DNA of 64,000 nucleotides from Nitrosomonadaceae bacterium (lineage in GTDB: Bacteria; Pseudomonadota; Gammaproteobacteria; Burkholderiales; Nitrosomonadaceae): NCBI GenBank assembly GCA_919902515.1, contig CAKKRD010000010.1, positions 23,523-87,522 of the forward strand, in the 5' to 3' direction. This document shows, one piece after another, positions 9,831-19,200 of this stretch. Positions within the stretch are counted from its first letter, which is position 1; each line of letters begins with the position of its first letter. The position numbers were made by a program, and so were the translations under genes. The notes beneath the pieces were generated by a model, which saw only the letters and a list, made by a program, of their open reading frames with translations, made no database searches and was not told the DNA's origin.

Positions 9831-10154
9831 TCAGATCAGTATGAGGCCGTCGGCCCTTCCACCCAGAGGCAGTCTGAAATCAGGCACATGCCACCAAATT
9901 CCTTCAACCTGGGGGCGTAGCGCCGCAACCACTTTCTGTGCCTGCTCTTCCTGGCAGGCAAGAATCACCATGGCATTTTCTTCCTGTAAAAAGAGACCGT
10001 CAGGGCGCCGTTCACCGCGCGAACCGAGACCGCCCGTATGCTTGATGAAAGTGTAGCCGCGCACACCGGTTGATTCCAGCAATGCGATCAATTCGTTGAG
10101 CTTCTCCTCATCGACGACGATCTCGAACCGTTTCATTGTTATCGTATTATTCAT
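9831..10154 (-). CDS. PII-like regulator, copy 1, C-terminus frameshifted
   Basis: A small PII-like (SbtB/carboxysome-associated CPII type) protein, close paralogue of the gene at 21474-21791. Residues 1-87 align almost throughout, and most base differences are at third codon positions. Then the frames part: a run of five C (minus strand, near 9915-9919) has one base more than needed. Removing one C restores a C-terminus of the form KEFGGMCLISDCLWVEGP ending in TASY with a stop at 9836, matching copy 2. As read, the last ~20 residues are out of frame (WWHVPDFRLP...). The start ATG has GGAG about 5 bases upstream. It sits after the terminator of the dab operon and has its own promoter-like hexamers. 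It is either a real mutation or a homopolymer sequencing error. Confidence 0.85.
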   Translation of the reverse strand: MNNTITMKRFEIVVDEEKLNELIALLESTGVRGYTFIKHTGGLGSRGERRPDGLFLQEENAMVILACQEEQAQKVVAALRPQVEGIWWHVPDFRLPLGGRADGLILI

Positions 10155-10198
10155 GGTTTCTCCGAAACGTAATTCTGAATTGAGTGCTTCCTGTTAAT

Positions 10199-10227
10199 TT
10201 CATAGATGACGTAACCTCTGCCGTCAA
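10199..10227 (-). promoter_or_regulatory. Putative sigma-70 promoter of PII-like copy 1
   Basis: On the minus strand TTGACG (10227-10222) and TATGAA (10204-10199) are separated by exactly 17 bases, about 45 bases upstream of the PII-like start codon. Five of six and four of six bases match the consensus. It lies downstream of the dab operon terminator, which supports separate transcription. Confidence 0.5.
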
Positions 10228-10325
10228 GCGGATAATCTGCAACCACCTATTTTTGCTGCGATAACTTGTTCACGGCGGACAGGAATTCAGTTTGTGCCGC
10301 ATCGCGGCGCGAATCTGGCGTGAGT

Positions 10326-10369
10326 AAAAAAAGCGGCAGCGCCAGTTCCCTCTTGAACTGGCGCTGCCG
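10326..10369 (-). terminator. Rho-independent terminator of the dab operon
   Basis: A perfect 15 bp stem (CGGCAGCGCCAGTTC, pairing 10334-10348 with 10355-10369) with a 6-base loop. On the minus strand it is followed by a run of seven bases that are all T after one C (10332-10326). It begins 14 bases past the stop of the carbonic-anhydrase-like gene, so it should end the long operon before PII-like copy 1. Confidence 0.9.
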
Positions 10370-10382
10370 TTTGTAGTCCCTG

Positions 10383-11453
10383 CTAAGCCGCTTTGTAAGT
10401 TACCGGGTTGGAAACCTTGTCCAAACGCTCCAGCACTTCAAATTTTCTTGTGTTCAGATCGGTACACCCGGTGAGTATGTTCAAATGCGGCACCAGATCC
10501 GGAACCTTGGCCTTGATGACATCGAGCGCAAATTTACTCAGGAATCTGGCTTTCTCTTTCGCCAGCTCATATTCGGGACCAATTTGTCTATAAGCAGCCG
10601 AAGTCATGAGCACAATACCGCTTGGGTCGACCCGGCCATCGTCGATGTTGCCTTTCAGCAATACAGCCGCAGTTCCAATCGCATCGAAAAGATTCGGATC
10701 AAACGGCCCGACTATGAAAGCCGTATTGATGGCATGCAGCCAGTCAAAGCCGCGTCCTACTCCCAAGACCCATTCCTTGTGTTCGGCATCCTCGATCGGC
10801 CTGTTGGAAGTACGGATCATTCGAGAGTGTTTGATGTTTCCTTCAACCAGCGGGGTCATATCCTTGAAAATCCGTTCCGGCATTGAAGGATACAGTGAAC
10901 GCAGCATGCTTTCCAATTCGAGTCCGGACAAGCCTTCCTTCACTTCAGCCAGATCAACAACACGACCATCTTCGCCATGCAGGATCAAAGCGTCCAAGTC
11001 GGTCTCAATGCCACACACAATGGGCACCACGGCACCCTTGCCATAAATACGCTCAAACTGGTTCTTGAGCTTTATGGCCGTATCTCTGGCAGCATTGGTA
11101 TCGTAATTGAATCCTCTGCAACCACGGTGAACATCCCCGCGCGCAAAATGATAGGTCACAAAGATCAGGCAGTGCCTGCCGCGGCTGATGGAGTACTGCG
11201 CCCAGTTGTCCAAGGTTGCCTGAAAAAATGGCCAGCCCAGATCAAACTTGCCACCCAAGTTGCGAAAAGGCTGGATGATGCCAACTGCGGTTCGCGTCAT
11301 GACCGGCAAATGAAGCCTGCCATCCATGCATTTGAGCGCCGCTATTTCAGTGGGGTGCTCACCCCGGTATCTGCGGCGCTCCATGGCCAAATCAATAAAA
11401 GTTCGAGAGTGGCGCGCATTCAAATCAAGCAGGTAATCAGTTCCGGTATTCAT
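10383..11453 (-). CDS. Putative beta-class carbonic-anhydrase-like protein
   Basis: A 356-residue soluble protein, last gene of the dab operon. I do not recognise it by name. It carries the ligand pattern of beta-carbonic anhydrases: C42-M-D44-G-R46 (CxDxR) and, after a hydrophobic strand, H109-R-G-C112 (HxxC) within VTYHFARGDVHRGC. An additional H102 lies ten residues before C112, closer to the spacing in carboxysomal CsoSCA. It is much longer than ordinary beta-CAs (~220 residues), and the second half shows no motif I know. The family match and genetic context suggest CO2/HCO3- interconversion or Ci sensing; catalysis is inferred. A strong terminator follows. The start ATG at 11453 is 93 bases after the previous gene. 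Confidence 0.65.
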   Translation of the reverse strand: MNTGTDYLLDLNARHSRTFIDLAMERRRYRGEHPTEIAALKCMDGRLHLPVMTRTAVGIIQPFRNLGGKFDLGWPFFQATLDNWAQYSISRGRHCLIFVTYHFARGDVHRGCRGFNYDTNAARDTAIKLKNQFERIYGKGAVVPIVCGIETDLDALILHGEDGRVVDLAEVKEGLSGLELESMLRSLYPSMPERIFKDMTPLVEGNIKHSRMIRTSNRPIEDAEHKEWVLGVGRGFDWLHAINTAFIVGPFDPNLFDAIGTAAVLLKGNIDDGRVDPSGIVLMTSAAYRQIGPEYELAKEKARFLSKFALDVIKAKVPDLVPHLNILTGCTDLNTRKFEVLERLDKVSNPVTYKAA

Positions 11454-11546
11454 AGGTCTATCTCCACAGTTAGATGCAATATTATAGCGAATGGGTGGTA
11501 AAAAAGAAAAGCCCTGGGGGATACAAAAATTTCTAGCGGTTACGCC

Positions 11547-13052
11547 CTAAGGAGCTGGATTAAGTAGCCGCGACAACCATACTTCTGACGCCATTTGGTT
11601 GATATGCAGCACGCTGTCCGGGAAAAACCCAAACACCAGAACCAGCAGAGCGGGAACACATAGCAGAGCCAGTTCACGCGGGGATAGGTCTTGCGCCTGA
11701 TTGACAACGGATTGCGTGATCGGACCGAAAAACGCACGGCGGATATAGGACAACATGTATGCAGCACCGAGGACTGCACCGACCAATGCAGCGATGCCCA
11801 AACTAGCGTGTGCTTTTAATGCACCGATAATCAACATCAGTTCAGCAGGAAAACCGCTGGTTCCCGGTACCCCGATACTGGCCAGGGTAAACAAGAAATA
11901 AAAACAGGTCAGCCGTGGCATCACTTTGGCCAGACCACCCAAGTGGATAATTTCGGTACTGCCCAACCGGTGTTGAATCATGCCGGCAATCAGCATCAGC
12001 GAGCTAGCCACCAAAGTGAAGTTGAGCAATTGGAAAACCGCACCCTGCAGACCCTGCATGTTCAGGGACGCGATACCAACCACCACCAGACCGACGTGGC
12101 TGAGACTGGCATAAGCCAGCAGACGGCGCAAATTAGTTTGTTGCAAGGCGATCAACGCACCATACACAAGCGTAACCGTACCCAGAATACCCAATATCCA
12201 ACTGTATTCGACCGCTGCAGCAGGGGCTAACGGCATGGTAAAACGCAAGATACCGTAAGCTCCCAGCTTCATACCAGTCAGTATCGCCGTTACGTGTGCC
12301 GGCCCCTCCATTGCAGCAGTGGGTAACCAGGTATGGAAGGGGGCTAAAGGTGCTTTGACAGCGAAACCAAGCAGTAATAGTAGAAAAACCAGTGGTTGCA
12401 AATCAGCCGCCAAAGGTGTTTCCAGCAGGACCGGCAAGCTGAAGGATAGTGCCTGGGGAATAGCGCCGCCCACTGCCACAGCGTGATTGGTTGCTAATAT
12501 GACGATTGCAAATAGTAGCGGCACCCCGCCAAACAGCATAAACAGCGTATATTTCATCGCAGCGCCGCGGCGCTGCGAACCGATGCCCCATAAACCGATT
12601 AAAAAGAAGAAAGGCGGCAGCGTCAATTCCCAGAATAAAAAGAACAGCACCGTATCCAGCGCCGTAAATACCCCGATGGTGACCCCTTCCAGTGCCAGCA
12701 ATAATGCGAAATGAAAGCGGGGACTCTGTTGCACCGAATTCCACGAAGCAACGATCGCAGTCAGCGTCAACAGTGCTGACATAGGCAGGAACAACACTGA
12801 GATGCCGTCAATACCGACCAGATAGTCGATATTCAGGAACGGTATCCAGGGATACTTTTCGACCAGTTGGAAACCGCCGCTACCGGCATTGAACGACTGC
12901 ACTATCAGCAGCGTCAACAGCAGTTCGCAACCAGCAATTGCCAGCGCGATCACTTTGGCCAGTTTTACGGTAGGGGTGAACCCGGTGGCAATAGCACCCA
13001 GTAATGGCAACAGAATGGCAAGACTCAGTAGCGGGAAACCGGCTTCACTCAT
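11547..13052 (-). CDS. NuoM-like membrane subunit (third NuoM paralogue) of the Dab complex
   Basis: A 501-residue Mrp antiporter/complex I subunit with about 14 membrane helices. The helix-5 acid is E142 in FFLFWELTLPPFFFLIG. The helix-7 lysine motif is intact (GFAVKAPLAPFHTWLP, then AMEGPAHVT and GMKLGAYGILR). No NADH-binding or Fe-S subunits lie nearby, so this is not part of a nuo operon. Its position behind dabA suggests ion translocation driving CO2 hydration. The start ATG overlaps the previous stop by 8 bases (ATGAGTGA), which implies translational coupling. Confidence 0.88.
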   Translation of the reverse strand: MSEAGFPLLSLAILLPLLGAIATGFTPTVKLAKVIALAIAGCELLLTLLIVQSFNAGSGGFQLVEKYPWIPFLNIDYLVGIDGISVLFLPMSALLTLTAIVASWNSVQQSPRFHFALLLALEGVTIGVFTALDTVLFFLFWELTLPPFFFLIGLWGIGSQRRGAAMKYTLFMLFGGVPLLFAIVILATNHAVAVGGAIPQALSFSLPVLLETPLAADLQPLVFLLLLLGFAVKAPLAPFHTWLPTAAMEGPAHVTAILTGMKLGAYGILRFTMPLAPAAAVEYSWILGILGTVTLVYGALIALQQTNLRRLLAYASLSHVGLVVVGIASLNMQGLQGAVFQLLNFTLVASSLMLIAGMIQHRLGSTEIIHLGGLAKVMPRLTCFYFLFTLASIGVPGTSGFPAELMLIIGALKAHASLGIAALVGAVLGAAYMLSYIRRAFFGPITQSVVNQAQDLSPRELALLCVPALLVLVFGFFPDSVLHINQMASEVWLSRLLNPAP

Positions 13053-14646
13053 TATGTCCGCCTTTGGCCCCGACAGGCACAGTCACCGTGCCGGACTGTT
13101 TTGTACCATGATGTGAGGAATTCAACACAGCATCCAGCTCGCTCATGGAGGCCACTACGTTCTGGTCTATCACATGTACCCAGGGTGTCGTGTAAAAACC
13201 GGTGCCGATGAGCAATGCGCAAATCACTACAGCGATAACCTGTTCCTTTCTGGCGGGTTGCTGAACGCTGCTGTGAGGTTGCAGAAACCGTTTAGGCGCG
13301 GCGATAAACATCTGTTGAAAAGCACGCAGCAGAAGACCTGCAGCCAGGAGGTTGCCTAGCAATATCGCACTGACAACCAGCCAGCCGTATCTGGTGGCGG
13401 TGCCCTCAATCAGCAGATGCGCGCCGTCAAACCCAGGGGTACCGGGCATGACCATGGTGGTCAGTGCAGAGATCACAAACAGAAATGCAATGGTGATATT
13501 GGCATCAAACAGTCCGCCCAGGCGGGGGATAAAAGCAGTGCGAGTCCACTCATAAATCAGACCGACACTGAAAAACATGCCCGCTGTCGCGAGTCCATAA
13601 GCAACGGATAACAGGATGGTTCCTTCCATGCCGTATTTGTTGAAATCAAAAATGCCGATGACCAGCATTCCTGTATGACTGACGACGGCAAAGGCCAGCA
13701 AGCGGCGGATATTGATTTGCATCAGTGCCAGCAACGCGCCGTAAACGATACTGATTAAACCCAGTGTCAATACAAATCCGGACCATTGTTCGGCTATCTC
13801 CGGAATCAGCGGTAAAATAAAACGGATAGCTCCGTAAACCCCCAGTTTCAGGCCCACCAGGAAAATGGCCACACTGGCGACAGTGCCCTGTTCCGCCAAT
13901 ACCGGCAGCCAACCGTGAAACGGGAATATCGGCATACGGATGGCAAAACCAAAAAACAGGAGAAAGAAGATCAGCGATCCATACTGTAAATGCGCATTAC
14001 TGACTTCTTTCAATTTCAACCAGTCAAAAGTCAATTCGGCGTCAGGTGTTGCACCCATTAAGCCAAAGGCGAGCAACATGAAACCTGCCAGGGTCATCAA
14101 TAACCCGCTCAGCCAGTGCTGCAGCAAAAATGCGACCACCCAGCGCCGGTTTTCCCCGGTTCCGGCACGAATCGTCAACAGCACCACCGGAATCAGTTCC
14201 AGCACACACCATAGCCAGAACTGCATCAGATTCATCGCCGAGAACGCGCCAATCAGGATGCCCTCATAGCCCAGAAAACATGCGATTTTTAGCCGATCAG
14301 TAGCGTGCCGGGTAATCGAGGTATAAACCAAAACCAGTAGTGTAAAAATGGCCGTCAGTGGAATAAACAATATATTGGCGCCATCAACGCCCACGCTGTA
14401 AGTAAAGCCAAGGTTGTGTATCTCTTCAGCCAGTTGAATACCAGGACGATCAGCATCGAAAACACTCAGCAGGTAGAAGCTGAGCAATACCGTCGACAGT
14501 GCTCCGGCAAAACCGATACGCAATGCTACCGACGATGAACGTGACAATAGAATAGCGGCCATCGTTGCCAGCGGGATAAGCGTCAGCATTGTCAGCAACG
14601 GAAACGCTGCTGATTCTGACCAGGGGATAACAGGAGTAATTGCCAT
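13045..14646 (-). CDS. NuoM-like membrane subunit (second NuoM paralogue) of the Dab complex
   Basis: A 533-residue multi-pass antiporter-like subunit. I start it at ATG 14646, which has GAGGG five bases upstream; the frame is open 15 codons further. The helix-5 acid appears as E150 in WCVLELIPVVLL. The usual helix-7 lysine is replaced by arginine (R237, FGFAIRMPIFPFHGWLP), and the following helix reads LAEQGTVASVAIF instead of the standard AHxEAP form. It is therefore the most divergent of the three NuoM-like subunits, and its proton path may be altered or structural. It follows the NuoL-like gene by 7 bases and overlaps the next gene by 8. Confidence 0.87.
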   Translation of the reverse strand: MAITPVIPWSESAAFPLLTMLTLIPLATMAAILLSRSSSVALRIGFAGALSTVLLSFYLLSVFDADRPGIQLAEEIHNLGFTYSVGVDGANILFIPLTAIFTLLVLVYTSITRHATDRLKIACFLGYEGILIGAFSAMNLMQFWLWCVLELIPVVLLTIRAGTGENRRWVVAFLLQHWLSGLLMTLAGFMLLAFGLMGATPDAELTFDWLKLKEVSNAHLQYGSLIFFLLFFGFAIRMPIFPFHGWLPVLAEQGTVASVAIFLVGLKLGVYGAIRFILPLIPEIAEQWSGFVLTLGLISIVYGALLALMQINIRRLLAFAVVSHTGMLVIGIFDFNKYGMEGTILLSVAYGLATAGMFFSVGLIYEWTRTAFIPRLGGLFDANITIAFLFVISALTTMVMPGTPGFDGAHLLIEGTATRYGWLVVSAILLGNLLAAGLLLRAFQQMFIAAPKRFLQPHSSVQQPARKEQVIAVVICALLIGTGFYTTPWVHVIDQNVVASMSELDAVLNSSHHGTKQSGTVTVPVGAKGGHNE

Positions 14647-14653
14647 CAGTCCC

Positions 14654-16222
14654 TCAGATTGCAGCTGCAAGCAGCAACACTGTGAATACAAACACCACCA
14701 GGTAGCGGGGTTTCAGTATTAATTTTTCAAATTTATTGGCGGCAAATCCAAGCTGGCGCCCCATGTCGATCGCGTCTATGCCTATGCCCCGCAATACCAG
14801 GCGATCTTCAAACCAATTGAAAATATCCGCTGTCCATTGGAAAAATTTGCCCGCGAATCCACTGCCACGACTGAATTCATCAGCGTCATGATCCGGCCGG
14901 GAACTCAGTATTTTCCCTTCCAGTTGCGCCAGCGATGATATGGCGCGGCCTGCGCGCGCAGGTGTGCCCATGATGCGGTCAACGATGTGGTCATCAAAAT
15001 AGCCCAGATCATGTCCCAGCCCGTGAACCGGTCTTACCAAAGCCCGATCGGTAACCGGATCCAGCCAGAAACGCTGTATCGATGCGGTATATAGCCAACG
15101 TAGTCCGGCGATGTCGCGCGAAACCGGCTTCATCGGGTTGCCGTGTACATAATGCAGAAACGACGGCGCGGTCAATACTTGATAACAGCGTACAACAGCA
15201 TGAGCGCAAAGATGCCAACTGGCCAGTTGCCACAGACCCAGACCGCACTCCAGGAACATCAAACCCAGTTGGCCAGATATAGCAAAACACAGCGAACTTT
15301 TAACGTCGGTTTGAGTGAGTCCGACCACAAAGCTATAGATGGCAGTGCCTAATCCCACAACGGCGAGCAACCCCATTGCAAATGGAGCCTGTTCAAAAAT
15401 TGGCTGCAGCAGAATCACCAGATAGACCCCAGCATGCGTCATGATCGCACCATAAAATACCGCACTCGACGGTGTCGGCCCTTCCATCGCCCGCGCCAAC
15501 CAGGGAGTGAACGGCAACTGTGCCGATTTTGCAAAAGCTGCTATGGCGAAACACATAGCGATTACAGTGGCGGTAGGGGTGGTCAATTGCGTCGCCACTG
15601 CATTCAGACCGTTCCAATCAATGTTCCTGGCATAAAAATAGCTGATGCCTATTCCCAGAATAAAACCGGCATCACCGATGCGATTGGTGACAAATACACG
15701 AGTTGCATTGATAACAGCGACTGGACGGTCATATGCAAAGGCTATCAACAGATAGGAACATAGCCCGGCAATTTCCCAGCCGACAAAAGTACCAACAGCG
15801 TTACCCGATAACACCAGCAACAACATTGCCGAAGAAAACAAGCTCAGGGCGAAGAAGAATCGGTAGAAACCGGGTTCTTTATGCAGGTAATTGATTGAGA
15901 AACGAGTGACAATGACTAGCAATATCGAAAACAGCGCTGCCAAGCCGACATTAAAACCCGTAGTGATGAAATTCACCTTTATGCTCAGGCTATCACTGCC
16001 CAGCCATTGCCCCGCACTGAACGAGCCGGTGTTTTTACCGAGCAAATCGGCGCCCAGCAGAGTCAGAGCCAGTAGGCACGACAAGGTAATCGCCCAGCTA
16101 GCGATACGCGCCGTGACCGCTTCGTCGGCCACACCACGCAACATGCCAAAGACATGACCGATGCCGATCACCGCGGCAGCGGTCAATGGTAACAACAGGA
16201 TCAGAACAACCAATGCATCCAT
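14654..16222 (-). CDS. dabB: NuoL-like membrane subunit (DabB-type)
   Basis: A 522-residue NuoL/Mrp-type subunit, the usual partner of DabA. Start ATG at 16222 has GGGAG nine bases upstream and lies only 4 bases after the dabA stop; an in-frame opening reaches 16384 but runs through dabA. NuoL features include the helix-5 glutamate (FVGWEIAGLCSYLLIAF, E150), FAKSAQLPFTPWL with the helix-7 lysine, and AMEGPTPSSAVFYGAIMTHAGVYL. The C-terminal region (residues ~385-522) is partly hydrophilic with one last helix and matches the shortened lateral arm expected when complex I is absent. The symbol is given by homology to the DAB system; the exact orthology is not tested. Confidence 0.85.
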   Translation of the reverse strand: MDALVVLILLLPLTAAAVIGIGHVFGMLRGVADEAVTARIASWAITLSCLLALTLLGADLLGKNTGSFSAGQWLGSDSLSIKVNFITTGFNVGLAALFSILLVIVTRFSINYLHKEPGFYRFFFALSLFSSAMLLLVLSGNAVGTFVGWEIAGLCSYLLIAFAYDRPVAVINATRVFVTNRIGDAGFILGIGISYFYARNIDWNGLNAVATQLTTPTATVIAMCFAIAAFAKSAQLPFTPWLARAMEGPTPSSAVFYGAIMTHAGVYLVILLQPIFEQAPFAMGLLAVVGLGTAIYSFVVGLTQTDVKSSLCFAISGQLGLMFLECGLGLWQLASWHLCAHAVVRCYQVLTAPSFLHYVHGNPMKPVSRDIAGLRWLYTASIQRFWLDPVTDRALVRPVHGLGHDLGYFDDHIVDRIMGTPARAGRAISSLAQLEGKILSSRPDHDADEFSRGSGFAGKFFQWTADIFNWFEDRLVLRGIGIDAIDMGRQLGFAANKFEKLILKPRYLVVFVFTVLLLAAAI

Positions 16223-16226
16223 TGCT

Positions 16227-19200
16227 TTAAACTCCCAGCTCTTCAGGCTGTTTAACCAACACTGGCGATACCGGCACCGATAGTCCCTGGTAACAATCCA
16301 CTGATTTCTCAACCACTGACAATTCTTCAACTTCAGCTTGCCACGGGACAAAACCCACGCCACGCTCAAACACGGAAATTTCACCGCTGTCAGGGTCTAT
16401 CGCGCTCAACAGCACCCAGCCACCACCTATCAGCTCACGCAAACTTTCCTGACGGCCATAAATTTCTCCGAGCACTGAGGTTCTTGCTTCAACCACAATC
16501 TGTAAACGCACCGCTTCATGGATTTCTACCATTTGTTTTGGCAGGCCGGTACGTAAATCACTGCTGGCCCCCTCCATCACGCCAAATAGACCGATGATGT
16601 TGTGGGGGATTTTTGTACCGCAGCCAAAACGCTCATTATTGATCGTGGAAAAGTAGTATTCCAGATTAATCCCGGCGCCAACGGGACCTACCGTCAGTAG
16701 AACGTTTTCGAGCAGTTTGCCATCGGGATCCTGGGTTGCATCGTAGGAAATAAGAAAAGCGCGCCGATCCAGAAATATCCCCTGCGTGACGGAGCGTCGA
16801 CCGATGACCGCTGAGGCATTGGTGGCATGTCCGTATTCGGGACGAACCTGACTCAAATCATTGGAACGATTTGTCACATGGCGCATGGCTGCTTCTGGCG
16901 ATGCCGGATTGCGGGCTGAAAAAAAGCGCCGGCAACGCTCTTGAGCGGAGGCAGCCCGAGCCTGCAAAACGCAGGTTTGACAGTCATCGAAAGCAGATCG
17001 TAATTTTTGCGGAACGTCTTCTACGTCGTACCAGGTAACGACATCACTGGAAGTATCATGTTCGGCACCGACGAACCAGCTATCTTCAGGAATCACGATT
17101 CCCCGCTGCACCAACAAGGCACGCACTTCGGGGCGGTTGGCCATTGCCGCAAATACACGTGCATTCGGACCGCCACGCCGCCCGCTACAAGCGCCACAAT
17201 CGTGGGCAGCTTCGTGGGGATTATTTTGACTGGTTGAACCATGTGCCATAAAACAAACGATCGGCGCAAAGCCATAAGTCAGGCCGGCGTTGCGCAAGAA
17301 TCCGGCAAGCCGGTCAGCCTGTTCAGTCGTTGTAAAACCCAATCGCGGATTTTCAGGGGTTGCCGGGCCAGCCGTATCTGCGGCAGTGAATAGCAACTCA
17401 GTCGGCACTTCGCGTAAGATACTCTGCCGCAGGTTGCTATTGGCTGCATTAAAATAGGTAGGCAGAAATGTTTTGCTTAACAATGTGGTTAAAGTAAATG
17501 GAGCCAGCGCATCAATGGCTGCATACGATAACAACACATTGCGGCGAAGGCTCTGGTTCAGCAAATAAGCGAGTCGTTTGTAGAGGTTGCGCCCGCTGTT
17601 ATGTGCATGCAGCACCTCGTCAGCGCCTTTTCTCGGGATCTCGTCGACTTCGTGAGCTGGCGTCACGACCACTGGACACAGTGCTGTCCGGTGATGGTCG
17701 TCCAGTCCTTTATAATTCATCGGGATCCCGAAGAACCCGGCGGCACCAAGTGTTTCAATAGCAGGATTGATTTCTTCCAGATGACGGCGAATACTTTCTT
17801 CACGCTCATCAATACAAAATACCACTTGTGCCTGAGGACGTTTATCGCGCCGCGCCCAGCGGCCACGGTTATGGTTGGCGCGCAACGCCTGAAATAATTC
17901 TTCCCTGTAATGATACTCGTAAGCATCAAGCCAAACCTTGCTGCGCTCAGTCAGGTTGAATTCATCCAGTAGCGCCAGCATCTGTTGCAAATCTTTTTGC
18001 TGCAGTTGCTGAACATATGCGGCATTGAGTCCCAGATGCTGGCATAGACGAAACAAGCGCCAGCCACCATTGAAGCCACAGCTTCCGGCGTTGGTTTCCG
18101 CCATCGGGCTGAATTGCCAGGTCCAGACTAGGTCGGCGAGCTGCTGCCAGTCGGATTGTTTATGCCGTTCGGAACCGGTGCGGCTTATCAATGATTCGGC
18201 CGGCTGCGTCAGGTATTCCGGCAGGCCGCCCTGATACAGTTGGCTGCGCACCATGAATTCCGATAGATTCTTACGAAAATAGAATTGCAGTGAACTCAGT
18301 TTGGCTTCAATTTTCCAGGTTTCATGACAGGCCTGATTAAGCCAGAGTCTGTCCAGAATCAGCCGGATGGCCAGATAATCCGCCAGCTTCGGTGCCGCAT
18401 CGTTCTCGGCATGGTATTGCGGATGATGCTGCCGCCAGTTGATCAACCCCGACCAACCCGGCAATTCAAGCGCCAGCCGCTGCAGATACCCTTCCCATTT
18501 ATCATGCGGTATTTCCAGTTGGGTCAGTTGCTGGATAATGGTATCGACCGCATCCTCTGGAGACTCAGCCACGATCTGCTGCCAGCCGGGCAAGTCGTGC
18601 AAGAACGGACTCATGTCGTATTGAGCTGTTGCCCGCCAGGCAGCGTAAAGGCCCAAGCGGCTGCGTTCCGGCAGTTGCCAGGCTGCCACGCCCTCGTCCA
18701 GAGCAGATGCACAGATGCGTATCATTTGTGGACGAACGGAGTAGAGAATATCAATTCCGCTCAATGCCAGGACAAAACCGCGCAGGGTAATGCCGTCGCC
18801 GAGTTGAGCCAGCAACTCATCCAGTGAAGCGGCGGCTTGTTGCCGCATGCGCTGATGCAGCGTAAGACCGCTGCTATCCGGATCACTGGAATGAATTTTC
18901 TCCAGCCAGACTTCAGCCTGATCCAGCGATAAATCCAGCATGTTCTCCGGATGCAGGTTGACCTGCTCCAGCCCCAGCTTATCCGAAATACTTTCCCACA
19001 ACTGCCTGACGCCAGCACTCTGGTCGGTGCTGTTTGCCAGCAACCGCCTGCGAACTTGCTCAGGCACATCAGCCTGCACTGTGCCCAGAGCATCCAGTTC
19101 TTCTATTTGCCAGTTCAACTGACTGACAGTGAGGGGTTGCAGGTCAAACAACATGGCGATGCGATAAATATCCTTGCGCGTAATCGTTAAGTCACCCGCT

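Noticed and set aside
16223..16384. Longer N-terminus for the NuoL-like protein
   Set aside because: It would run through the end of dabA and encodes a basic, non-membrane stretch. ATG 16222 has a ribosome site.
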